DNA from: Annulohypoxylon bovei var. microspora
Lineage: Eukaryota > Ascomycota > Sordariomycetes > Xylariales > Hypoxylaceae
Direction of reading: 5' to 3'
NCBI GenBank assembly: GCA_022836615.1
Contig: MU405324.1
Coordinates: 62,001 to 126,000, forward strand
Length of the DNA stretch: 64,000 nt
Position 1 is the stretch's first letter. Every line of letters starts with the position of its first letter. This document shows positions 48,667 through 58,841 of the stretch, piece after piece. Made by a program: the position numbers and the translations under genes. The notes beneath the pieces are model-generated. The model worked only from the letters and a program-made list of their open reading frames with translations, ran no database searches and was not told the DNA's origin.

Positions 48667-50853
48667 ATGTATATTCTCCGCCCTAGTTCGTTGCTTTTCG
48701 CAACTGGTCTCTTGAATCAGAAAAGTCTTGTTCTGGAGTCTACTGCAGATCAAAGCCTCAGCCAAAGCTTCGACTATGTTATCGTTGGTGGTGGTACTGC
48801 TGGTTTGGTATTGGCTAACCGACTCACTGAAAATCAAGGTGTGACGGTTGCCGTTGTTGAGGCTGGTACTTTCCCAGAAGATGTTGTGGGAAATGTTACT
48901 CAAGTTCCTGCGTTCGCTCCTCAGTTCGAAGGCGGCGAGACTGATCTTGAGTGGAATTTCACGACCACTCCTCAAGCTGTGTGTTCTCCTTCATCCTTTT
49001 CCTAATGCCCACTCCTCTAAGGAACTCTAACTAATCAGATATTATTCAGGGACTGGGTAACATTTCTGTTTCTTATTACCGAGCAAAGGCTGTAAGTCGG
49101 TTCTCCTACGACTACCTTCATATTGATCACTAATATTAAGCGTAGTTGGGTGGTTGCAGCGACATAAATTTCATGGCATACGGCCGCACATCTAAAGGTA
49201 CCCATCAGTTGTGGGCTAACCTGGTTGATGACCAGTCGTACACATACAACAGTATGGTAAAATACTACAAGAAAAACATGAACTTTTCTCCTCCCAATTC
49301 CCAGACGCGATTGTCTAACTCTACTCCCACATACAACAACGCTGACACAGCAACCGGAGGTGGGATCGATGTCACGTTTCCCTCATTTGCCCAAAGCTGG
49401 AGTACTTGGGTTGCAAAGGGGCTTGCGGCTATCGGACTTCCTCAGGCCAAAAGTTTCATCGACGGCAATCTCCTGGGACACTCTTGGCAGATGACTGGAA
49501 TCACTCAATCCAACGGCATCCGTTCCTCTTCTCAAGCTGGGTATTTACGCCCGGTCCTTAACCGGCGCAATCTAACGATCATGAACGGAACATTCGCTGA
49601 ACGAATCATCTTCAATAAAAATGTGGCCTCAGGCGTCAACGTTACCTCAAGGGGAAAAACATACACTCTTACCACTAAGAAGGAGCTTATCCTTTCTGCC
49701 GGAGTCTTCCAGTCACCGCAGCTTCTGATGGTATCAGGCGTTGGACCCAAAGCGCAGCTCCAAAAGTTCAATATACCCATTGTTAAAGACCTCCCCGGCG
49801 TCGGTCAGGGCATGATTGATCACATCACAGTGCCGCTTTCCTATCAGGTCAATGTAGTCACTTCATCAACGCTAAACGGATCTTCTCTAGCACAGGCTAT
49901 TGTTGATTGGAATACTCATGGAATTGGACCGTTATCGAATAACGGAGGTGATTACATTGGGATGGAGAAGGCACCGGCGGAGTTCCGGGCCAACTTCTCA
50001 GCCGAAACAATAAAGCGTATGGGGTGATCCCCTATTCTTATACTCAGGTCAGGATTGACTAATATACTATAGAACTATCGGCACTACCTGCAGACTGGCC
50101 CGAGCTGCAATACAATGTGCTCCCAGCTACGGTATCGAGCTCGTCTATCGGCGGCGAAGGCTCTGTACCCGGTGCAAACTACGGCAGTATGCTTGCTTCG
50201 GTTATTGCGCCACAATCCAGGGGCAGTGTATCTATCGCTTCTGCTAGCATGGGCGACGCGCCGCTCATCAACCCTAACATCTTCACCGCACAGGCCGACA
50301 TCGATTTACTACTTACCGCTTTCAAGCGAGTACGACAGGCGCTACAATCCTCCGCAATGGCACCGGCATTGATTGGTGAGGAGTTCTTTCCTGGTACAAC
50401 TGTGCAGACCGATGAGCAAATCTTGGACTACCTCACAAACACCGTTCGCCCATTTTCTCATGGATTTGCTACTTGCAAAATGGGTAACGCTTCCGACCCC
50501 AATGCCGTTGTCAACAGCCATGGTCAAGTGTATGGGATCAAGAATTGTGAGTTTCCACCAGAGATCTTGGTGTATTGTTAGATTATGCCATAGACTTGTT
50601 ACTAATAGCTCTATAGTGAGAGTTGTCGACGCTTCCGCATTCCCATTTTTACCACCCGGTAAGTTTCTCTAAATCAATGAATTGTTGAAGACAACTATCT
50701 AATTATACACCCCTGCCACAGGGCCAGCTCCCCAGATTCAAGTTTGTAAGCTTCCGCAAGTGAAGACACTTAACCCCTATTCAAGACTAACATGGAATAG
50801 ACACACTTGCCGAGAAGCTTGCCGACGACATCAAGCAGAGTAACGGTTATTAG
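48667..50853 (+). CDS. GMC-family FAD oxidoreductase, 610 aa
   Basis: Seven exons (48667-48982, 49039-49091, 49146-50016, 50073-50546, 50617-50658, 50722-50745, 50801-50853). [18 protein letters not shown] is the FAD-binding fold and VVEAG its acidic end. [17 protein letters not shown] is GMC signature 1, and [21 protein letters not shown] is signature 2. The C-terminus has [10 protein letters not shown], with the first active-site histidine, and [15 protein letters not shown]. The second active-site position, normally His or Asn just after PPG, reads PAPQIQVY and lacks it. Glycosylation sites (NVT, NFT, NLT, NGT) are frequent, suggesting passage through the secretory route, although the N-terminal signal is weak. 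GMC enzymes in fungal clusters oxidise alcohols or form rings. The first donor (GTGTGT) has alternatives; the one used preserves frame. Confidence 0.85.
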
Positions 50854-51538
50854 ATAAAATGATATTTTCTTCTTCTTGTTCTAGTGAGGTTTATTTCAAT
50901 GTCAAGAATGATAATAGAATGAAAGAGTACGATGTGTTTATCAAGTTAAGGCATAGAATGTATTATAAATAGAAGGCGTTGACAGCATGCTAATATGCAC
51001 CTAACGCATCTTATTAGAATGCAGTTGCAATTTAAAGTTTCAAAATACACCCAATGTTATCGAGTTTCTAAGAGAAAACATGTCTTTAGCTAGGTACCTA
51101 CTTATTCTAACATGGCTAAGTATATTTACACCGTCTACCTAGGTAAGTATAAAATTGCGAATAAATTGTTTAATTGCTTGTGATGATCTAAAAGGTCCTT
51201 TGATATTGTAAAATTTTAAATACGCTATATATCGTTATAAACGATAGATATATACATGAATATATACCTACTTTTTAGAGACATACACTATATAAATACA
51301 TATATTTCCTTTGTCCACCCACTGTAACAATTGATGATATAGCGTGTGACAGCGCTATAACTTAATGCATTACAACGTAATGTCGTAATATGTATTTATC
51401 ACTGCTTACGCCATGTGGCCTTAAACTCGCTATATGATGAGCATCGAATCGATTATTGTCAAGTTCAATTGCAACTTTGTCATTTACCTAGTTATTTCTA
51501 AATAATATTTGCGCAAGGGAATCGACCGTCAAGATGTG
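50854..51538. other. AT-rich convergent spacer
   Basis: Between the 3' ends of the GMC and cyclase genes. Contains CTAGGTACCTA and TATATCG-rich stretches; no gene. Confidence 0.5.
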
Positions 51539-52373
51539 CTACTTTAACTTGATCTTCTCCCTTTTCTCCAGGGATGCATAAACAAATGGGTAGGTCAAAT
51601 CCACCACTTCTGTCATAACAAATAAAAATATTGTTACATGTGTAGCAGCCACTGGATAACTTTCGGGATAATTCACATATCTCCAAACAAAAACCAACTC
51701 CGCAAAGACAGACCCAATCCACCTAGCAAACCTACACTCTTGTTTAGTCGTAGACAGTCGTAGGAAGTAATGTGATAAGCGCTTACCATATACCCCAAGA
51801 ATGACCAGAGGTACTATTCCTAGACATCAAATGCGCCACTGAGGTGGTGCTAACTACTAACTGATCCGTCCAGGCGAGGTAGAATCCGGCTTCGTACTGG
51901 TTATCATATGTCTTAAGGAAAGTCCAGAACATGACAAGCATCCCAATGATGCCCCCCACTAAGATCCAGCCGAGATTCTGAGCCACGAGCGGGGCATGTT
52001 TCCACTGATCGCGACCAAATTTCCATGTCGTGTATACGATGCCAACATCGATGACGAACCATGGGAAGAAAGAGACGACCTGGGCGGCCGAGTCCGGAAT
52101 CACGGCCCCGAAGAGAAATTCCCAAGCGATATTCGCACATCTACCAACCCCCGTGAGCTTCACACCATCAGATATAGGAAGAGGCACGTACAGGCAAACA
52201 AGTGGCATCCCGTAAGACTTGTCGCGATAAGCTTGCCGGATGTAGAGAATGTACGCGGTGGTCCAGCAAAGGCCCGAAGATATTATGAGGCCATCTTGCA
52301 CCTGGAGATAATGCACAGGTGGCTGGTTGGCCTTGTCAATGGGGTTAAGTGGCAGATGGAAGTTAGACAACAT
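51539..52373 (-). CDS. Integral membrane terpene cyclase (PaxB/Trt1/AusL family), 242 aa
   Basis: Three exons on the minus strand (52192-52373, 51787-52140, 51539-51731) give 242 residues, the normal size. About seven hydrophobic segments are present. Family signatures: YILYIRQAYRDKSYGMPLVCLCANIAW (read across the first intron), with the conserved glutamate of AWEF, SFFPWFVIDVGIVYTT and MSRNSTSGHSWGIW; the last exon adds FAELVFVWRYVNYPE and ends in a lysine-rich tail. The first intron is 51 bp, a multiple of three with no stop, so a naive reading would insert 17 residues between PLVCL and CANIAW. In related pathways this enzyme protonates an epoxidised prenyl chain and folds it into rings. 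Its presence marks the cluster as meroterpenoid-like, and a cluster motif lies 208 bp upstream. Confidence 0.9.
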
Positions 52374-53101
52374 CTTCTACTATCGACTGGAGGATTCAGG
52401 AATAGACAAGGAACGTCTCGTGAGTCAGGTACGTTTACTAATGTTGATATGGTAGACACCAGAAACAGAACCATCTAATCCCTATTGGAATGGTGAAATA
52501 TAACCTTGATTTTGGATGTCAGACTTTGCTTCTACAATTCTTGGCCACGTGATAGATTTTGCTTATTAGGAAAACTTTTTTACTCGGGGTCATAATCGCA
52601 CAACTAATTGGTTATTGCACCCATTCAAGATTAGTGAGAGGTTTAACAAGCTCAGTCAGATTGCAACCCCTTCTAGCTGCCTTGATTCTGGTTAAAACTC
52701 CGTGATGATTAATTCCGATTGAAATGCCGGCTTTGTCAGTTATTACAGATATGTGTAGTTTGATTTAAACAAGGAAATCCATCTTACAAGCTTCACGATG
52801 ACTTCTCGCCTATTAGATATAGCTAAGCTAGAATAGTCTGATTCTACCACTTAGAGACAAACAGCCAATCAGAGTGCACTAACTAAGCCCTATTTAGAAA
52901 GGTGTGTATGATTTTGCAGGCTTACTCAAATCTAATTGGTTAAAGCTCCACATGTGTACCATGTTGTCGAATGCGACGTAGAGCTTATTGCCTATTCAAG
53001 AAATATCTTAGAAGCCTTGATTGGTCATTGGTCGGTTGCTTAGGTCGCGAATATTTAGCCAAAAAAAGCTGTTACTATATCCTAGAGACAACGGGTCTGC
53101 C
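52374..53101. other. Promoter of the cyclase gene and 3' region of the TF gene
   Basis: AT-rich 0.7 kb with the cluster motif at 52581-52592; no gene seen. Confidence 0.5.
52581..52592 (+). promoter_or_regulatory. Cluster motif TACTCGGGGTCA, site 3
   Basis: Exact 12-mer, about 208 bp upstream of the terpene cyclase start codon. Confidence 0.65.
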
Positions 53102-54679
53102 CTACAGCGTTATTGTAAGCAGAGATGCAGAGTCAAATACTGCTTTCCCAAGTTCATCGTGAACTAAGCCAATCCACATGAAAGAATTTAAGATGTCCTG
53201 CATATCGGACCATAATTCAATCTGACACAAATTCATAGTAGCGCGCAGCCAAGGTTTTAGCCACTCTTCGTCGGCTTTTCCAAACACCGAAACAGCTCCG
53301 ACCACAAGGAGCCAAAGATGAAGATGAGGTGAAATATCTGAGATCCTGACTCTCATTAAACAGTCTTTATATAAAGTAGAGAAATGAGGATACGACATCC
53401 GCATATGCTTCCACTGTAAAAAGACACTCGAGGAAAAGGCAAGTAGACCAAGGCGAATTACTTCATTGATCGAGCCGATTTCAAATTCCATGAAGAGAAG
53501 GCGATACATGACTGAAGCCATGGTGTCTAAGAACGTTTCTTTAGCTATACGGGTTTTGGATTTTGCGGCGAGGTTTATTAGGGAACAGAATCCTTCCATC
53601 ACTCTCCATGTTGCAACAAGTTCGTTAGTTATACCCTTGAGATATTTATCTGTATTGCAATAAGAACTTTCTGGGAAAGGCTCCGGAAACAACAGAGAAG
53701 GTTCCCGAAAAGTTATGTCTGCGAATAGGGGGTTTGAGCCAGTGTAGAATACCATCCCGAGATCGCATCTATGATAATTAGCCCTTCGTACCGGGGACCG
53801 CCATAGTGACTCGCGTTCTTTCTTACCTAACGATTTCTATTACAAGTTTCGAGCTCCCCTTAAAGGTGATTAGGCCTCCTCTCAAGTTGACAATCTTGCG
53901 AAGGCCTTCCATATGATGCCTGGCGGACACGTATTCGTTCATAAGGAGTGCGTGGCCTGCGAGGGCTAAAACTATGGAAGCTGTGAGGATTGAAGTTTTA
54001 GAACAGCCATCTCCCTCTTGTAATAGCCTCTCTCGAAGAATTTGGATCGTTCTGAAGAAATGGGGTGATGTCTCCCCGCAGGGTGTACGGTGCAAAAGTA
54101 GGTTGAAGTAATCATGTGTCGTGAAAATCATGGTATGGAGGTACGCTGCATCGAAGGCTAGAGGCTCGATCCATTGCTTTTTGTCACCCTTGTCAAAGGA
54201 TATGCACGACTCTAAAGGGAATAAAGCTTGTTTTGCAATAGAAGAGACTAGCATCACGTTAGGCGATTGTTCTGCTCAGCTTCTACATGCTAAAATTAGC
54301 TTACATCGCAGAACGATTGCAATCGTGGAAAGCTCTACAGTGTCGGCAAAGTGGACTGTAGACAGCTCCGAGCCAACGTTGGGCGGAATTGGGTGGCGTA
54401 TTGTGATCAAGGAGGCTTTGCTTGGTGACTCCGTTAGATGTTTCGCGGGGTCTGCTACTTCGCTGTGATCCGGCACTTTCTTCTCCTTTCTCTTTGTCGG
54501 TCGCGTTTTTCCCCGATTCTTTCCCATCATAACATGCTTCCTAATGAACTTGCGCACATTGGGGTCGGGTTTGTCTAAGCCAGTCGACACCACAAAAGGC
54601 ATCCCTGTAGACTTGATATGAGGCTCGGCTTGAACTAGGACATATGCACCCACTCACCTGATCTCTGTGTGGTGGCCAT
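53102..54679 (-). CDS. Fungal-specific transcription factor (Fungal_trans_2 type) lacking a Zn2Cys6 finger, 469 aa
   Basis: Four exons on the minus strand (54658-54679, 54305-54604, 53827-54247, 53102-53768). A seven-codon first exon leads into [34 protein letters not shown] sequence, the conserved N-terminal signature of a class of fungal regulators that start directly with this block and have no zinc cluster. A basic stretch ([11 protein letters not shown]) follows and could serve as nuclear signal. The middle ([37 protein letters not shown]) and the C-terminal helical half match the Fungal_trans_2 regulatory domain. Splices were chosen so LRFSSIAKQ and [10 protein letters not shown] stay continuous. 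The gene lies inside the cluster edge and may regulate it, but without a recognisable DNA-binding domain it may act through a partner. Confidence 0.8.
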
Positions 54680-55576
54680 GTCGTCGGGATCGGTAAGAAA
54701 CAACTTGAATACCAGGTACCTGAGTCGGTGTGCATAGATCTAGACCATGCCGGAACGCTTGGAGGCTGCGGCTGGCATCATCAACAACACGTGGCTGCAG
54801 GTGCTTTAGAGGACGTTGAGCCGATATTGTTTACGGGAATGGGTAAAGAGTTGAAAAGAAGAGAGAGTGAAGGTTGGGGGAGCGTCGCTTGTCGGATCGC
54901 ATTATGGTTCCGGGGGTGAGATCATTTGCCGATTCAGGAATAGCTTTGTATTACGAGCCTCTGCACAGTGCACACTCATGCCAACATATTGTATTCCATT
55001 TAGGGAATAGCCTACATGACATCGGCTCCTGATAGGTTAGACTTCAAGGTATCCACAACAGTTCATTTATGAATGTCCAATCAGCATTTGAATCGAGCCT
55101 TGCGCATGCTCTTTGCGGAATGCAGTAAACGGCTTTGACCAATTAGATTAAGGAGACGTTTTGAAGGCTTGTTCCTAGTTTGGAAAACACGGCGAGACAA
55201 TCTTTATAACATCCGGATATGAATACCACCTCATGATGTATCCGTGTCTTCAAGCTAAAGCATGATAACTTCGACTCCATTCAACTTACGGATTACCCAT
55301 CAAAGAATAGTTCTTGTGACACGATGTTAGTCCCAATTCAGCATACAATATCAACACCGTTGACTTCTAATGTCTTGCATAGCCCTTGATCCAAAGCGTG
55401 CTGATTCTTCGGGTCACATCAATGCTTTGTCTATTGCTAGACGGGACTCCTTATGTGTACCTAGATAAATATAAGAAATATAAGAAATATAAGAAATAAC
55501 ATCAGTCAAAGTTGCAACACATCTATCCATGTTTGATTGCTCCATCTAAACTATCTTCATATTCCTATCGTCCAAA
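54680..55576. promoter_or_regulatory. Divergent region between TF and SDR
   Basis: About 0.9 kb without a supported gene. TTCTTCGGGTCA at about 55406-55417 is a partial match to the cluster motif. A short AT-rich tandem repeat precedes the SDR. Confidence 0.4.
55467..55499. repeat. ATATAAGAAA decanucleotide repeat, three copies
   Basis: Three head-to-tail copies about 80-110 bp upstream of the SDR start codon, in its presumed core promoter. Confidence 0.85.
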
Positions 55577-56676
55577 ATGGTTTCCTCAAAGGATATGCCG
55601 CCTTCAACTGTTCCATTCTTTCCTAATCAATTCTTTAGGAATCAATTCCGTACCAAGCCTCAATACCCACCCCCAAGCACAAATCTCTCCGAGAAAGTCG
55701 CCATTATCACAGGAGGGAACACCGGTCTCGGTTTTGAGGCCGCTATTCAACTTCTCTCACTCAAACTCGGCACTCTTATACTTGCTGTGCGTTCTACCGC
55801 GAAAGGGGAGGCTGCTGCTGCGAAACTCCGGACAAGATACCCAAAAGCAACTATCAATGTCTGGAAGCTTGATATGAGTTCCTACGAGTCTATCCAGGAA
55901 TTCGCCGGACGCGTAAATACTCAGCTATCACGTCTTGATATGGTGATTCTTAATGCCGGTGTGAGCAAGATCGAGTTCGGAAAGGTCTCGGGTACTGGGC
56001 ACGAAGAAACCGTTCAAATCAATTACCTGTCAACTGTTCTACTTGCTGTACTCTTGCTTCCTGCTCTCAAGAGCAAATCTCCGCCAGGGACACCCGGGCG
56101 GTTATCAATCGTTAGCGCGGCCCTCACCCTCATTGCTAAGTTCCCGAACCGCGACGAATCGCCCCTTCTGCCCTCATTTGACGATCCTAAATACTGGGAT
56201 CCCAATGACCAGTACTGCTCATCTAAGCTCTTGATGCACCTGTTTCTCTGGAAACTTGTTGATTATGTATCAGCCGACGATGTAATCGTGAATCTGGCAG
56301 ACCCGGGCTTCGTCAAAGGCACCGAACTTGGACGTGACGTCTCTGGTGGACAGCGTATAGGTTTGTCGGTCTTCGCATCTTTGACTGGCAGAAACAAGAA
56401 GCATGGGGCGTCTACATATGTGGATGCAGTCGTCAACAAGGGCAAGGACTCTCACGGAGGTTTCATCATGAGTTGGCAAATTCATCCGTAGGTTTACATT
56501 ATTCTCGGCAATTATCTTCCTGTGCTAACCCAGATATCATCTCTAGGTTCCCTGCCTTGTTGTATACAGCAGAGGGGGGACAGATTATTGAGAGACTTTG
56601 GACCGAAACATTAGCAGAATTTGAATTCGCGAATGTTCGTGGTATACTAGAGTCCATGAAAGGAACTTCAATCTAA
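55577..56676 (+). CDS. Short-chain dehydrogenase/reductase, 346 aa
   Basis: Two exons (55577-56487, 56547-56676). The nucleotide-binding loop is VAIITGGNTGLGFEAA, then LAVRS, LDMSSYESI with the adenine-ring aspartate, LDMVILNAGV (NAG motif), LSIVSAALT with the catalytic serine, and YCSSK as YxxxK. PGFVKGTEL follows the usual C-terminal PG. The complete catalytic tetrad indicates an active NADP(H)-type reductase or dehydrogenase of the retinol-dehydrogenase-like group common in fungal clusters. It is divergent from the transcription factor and is the last candidate member of the cluster on this side; membership is inferred from position only. Confidence 0.88.
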
Positions 56677-58841
56677 GAAGACATAGTTAACTGTAGGCTA
56701 GAACTTAACATGGCGAAGGATATTTGGTTGATCAGTTTACTACCTATTATTTAACTCAGTCTTATAAATACCTACCTTAAGTACCCTACTAGTTAGGTAC
56801 TTACATAGGCAATCACTAATGAGAATTAATTATCTTCTTGAATACATACCTACCTAGGTAGATAAATTTGAATATTTGAGTAAATACCGAGGTAGGCATT
56901 TTTCAATTAAGCGAAAACATTAGTCAATCATAAGCGATCTAAAAGCCGGCTCCAATCGCTTCCGATAGAGTTATCCGGGGCGGGACGGCGACGGTTAGCT
57001 GGGGAGCAGAGACTTAGGGATTAGCTTGGTGTATGACGATAGGCTATCGTGTTAAAGGAATTGAGTCTAGAACGCTATTTACTAGGTGGCCATGGTGGTC
57101 AGTCCTACATAATAAGTACCCTTAACTCTACTGGACCCCACCAAGTCACACCAAAGCCAGCCAGTGGATCATTAAAACGGACACTTGTGGATGGTGAACC
57201 CCCGGCAACGGGCCGTATAAGCTAAGCAATACATGTCTTACATACCGGATGTTAAGGTCTTATTATAAGTCTTAAAGCCCCGTACTCCACGTGGGGGATT
57301 CCCGTTACAGATGGCGATGATTACTAAGCCTTAGTTTCTACCTAGGGTCTTATATGGTTCAAGAAGTCTCCAGGGGTCTCAATGGATGATCTAATGGTAT
57401 AAATCCTGATTTGAGGTTTAAAAACAACGCACCTCACCCATGAACGTTAGATTTATATTTAGATGTTTCTCGAATTTGTTGGTTCTAACGGCAACCGGCA
57501 ACAGGGGCCCCAACAAGTCAAGCAAGTCAAATGTGAAGCTAATTTTGACTTATACAAGTCAAATCAAGTTTGAAGCAATTCTTAAATATTTAACGATTTT
57601 TCCAGTTTGGTTTGCTTAATAATCATAAAAAAGCAAGCCCATAATCCATATTCTTAGCTTATGCATTATGAACATCGTTATCGATTTTTTAACCGTGGTT
57701 ACTTACCCAAATCCCATAAAACTTAGTAATGCCGTATATTTTAAGGGGTTAGTAGGTTAATCAAAACACCACTATACGCATAATTATAGGTATATAAATA
57801 AGGCGCAATATTTTTATAAAATTAAACCTACTTAAGTTAAGAAAAAACCAAAATTTAACTTACCAAACTTAACAATATTTTAGGCTTGAATTGACTTATG
57901 CAAGTCAAGTATCAAGTAAGTCAAGTTTACGTTTGACTTGTTGGGACCGCTGACCGGCAACCTTCCATTGTCTTCCCAGGCCCCTAAGGCGGGGTTGACT
58001 TGTGCGAGACGCTGACTGTGTTCTGAAAAAGTAAGTCTTAATACGACATATCCTGCCATCTAATCATATCAAGTCAATAGCGTGACGGCAATAGATAAGA
58101 GTTCGGGAATGAAGCTGACGGCACGGCGCGGCACCACCAACATGCACCTAACCTAAGGAGTGTCTGCTCGGCCGCATTCTGAAAGGGGCGAAAGGGACAC
58201 AACGCGTAGCCTGAATGTGTAACTTCCGAATGTATTCTTACAATGTCTTGACTTATTTCTTTCGTCATCATGTCAGCCTACCTAGGTAGGTACTTGTTGC
58301 AAATATGCAGTAGCTACTAGTGCAATATCTAGATTAGATTCCAACCCATTTGGTTTGGACGTCTACGACACATAAGTCCTACAATATCAATACAACAAGA
58401 AATCTCTCATAAAGTTACTTATTGTTGGCAGTAAAAGGGATTTACTGGTCAAAGGGAGCTTTGTGGCTTTGTGTGGCTTTGTGTGGCTTGTGCCATATAA
58501 GGCTACACTTGGCATGGGTTTGGAAACAGGCAGTTTGTACGTTTATACAACCACAAGATCGTAATACATCACAGGATATTACACGCAAACGCATCGTGAC
58601 CTACTGCCTTCACTTATTAATTTATTATGACCCAAGCCAAAAGCCACGCATCCTATCGGATATTCTTGCAGCGTGAGAAGGTACCATCTAGGTATTAATG
58701 ATATGTCTAATTTAAATACTCCCGTCCGTTTATTTATTTGCATGATGCTAGTTGTATAATTATGTTTTATTAATACCTATTATAGAAAGGCTACTATAAT
58801 ATCAAAGTATCATCTCAACATATAAAACATATTGGGACGAC
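56677..58841. other. Spacer with a hAT-type element
   Basis: About 2.2 kb. It includes TACCTAGGTAG palindromes near 56770-56900 and 58278-58292, the non-autonomous hAT element (listed separately), and a TTTGTGTGGC direct repeat at 58460-58491. No host gene seen. Confidence 0.5.
57502..57952. mobile_element. Non-autonomous hAT-type transposon (MITE), 451 bp
   Basis: The ends are imperfect inverted repeats beginning CAGGGGCCCCAACAAGTCAA (left) and CAGCGGTCCCAACAAGTCAA (right, reverse complement), 19 of 22 bases identical. The element is flanked by a perfect 8-bp direct repeat ACCGGCAA at 57494-57501 and 57953-57960. An 8-bp target duplication and CAG-starting termini are diagnostic of the hAT superfamily. 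Subterminal copies of AAGTCAA/TTGACTT in both orientations resemble hAT transposase-binding sites. The inside is AT-rich with no coding capacity. Confidence 0.85.

Noticed and set aside
51996..52478. Plus-strand frame opposite the terpene cyclase
   Set aside because: Antisense of a well-supported membrane cyclase; no motif of its own.
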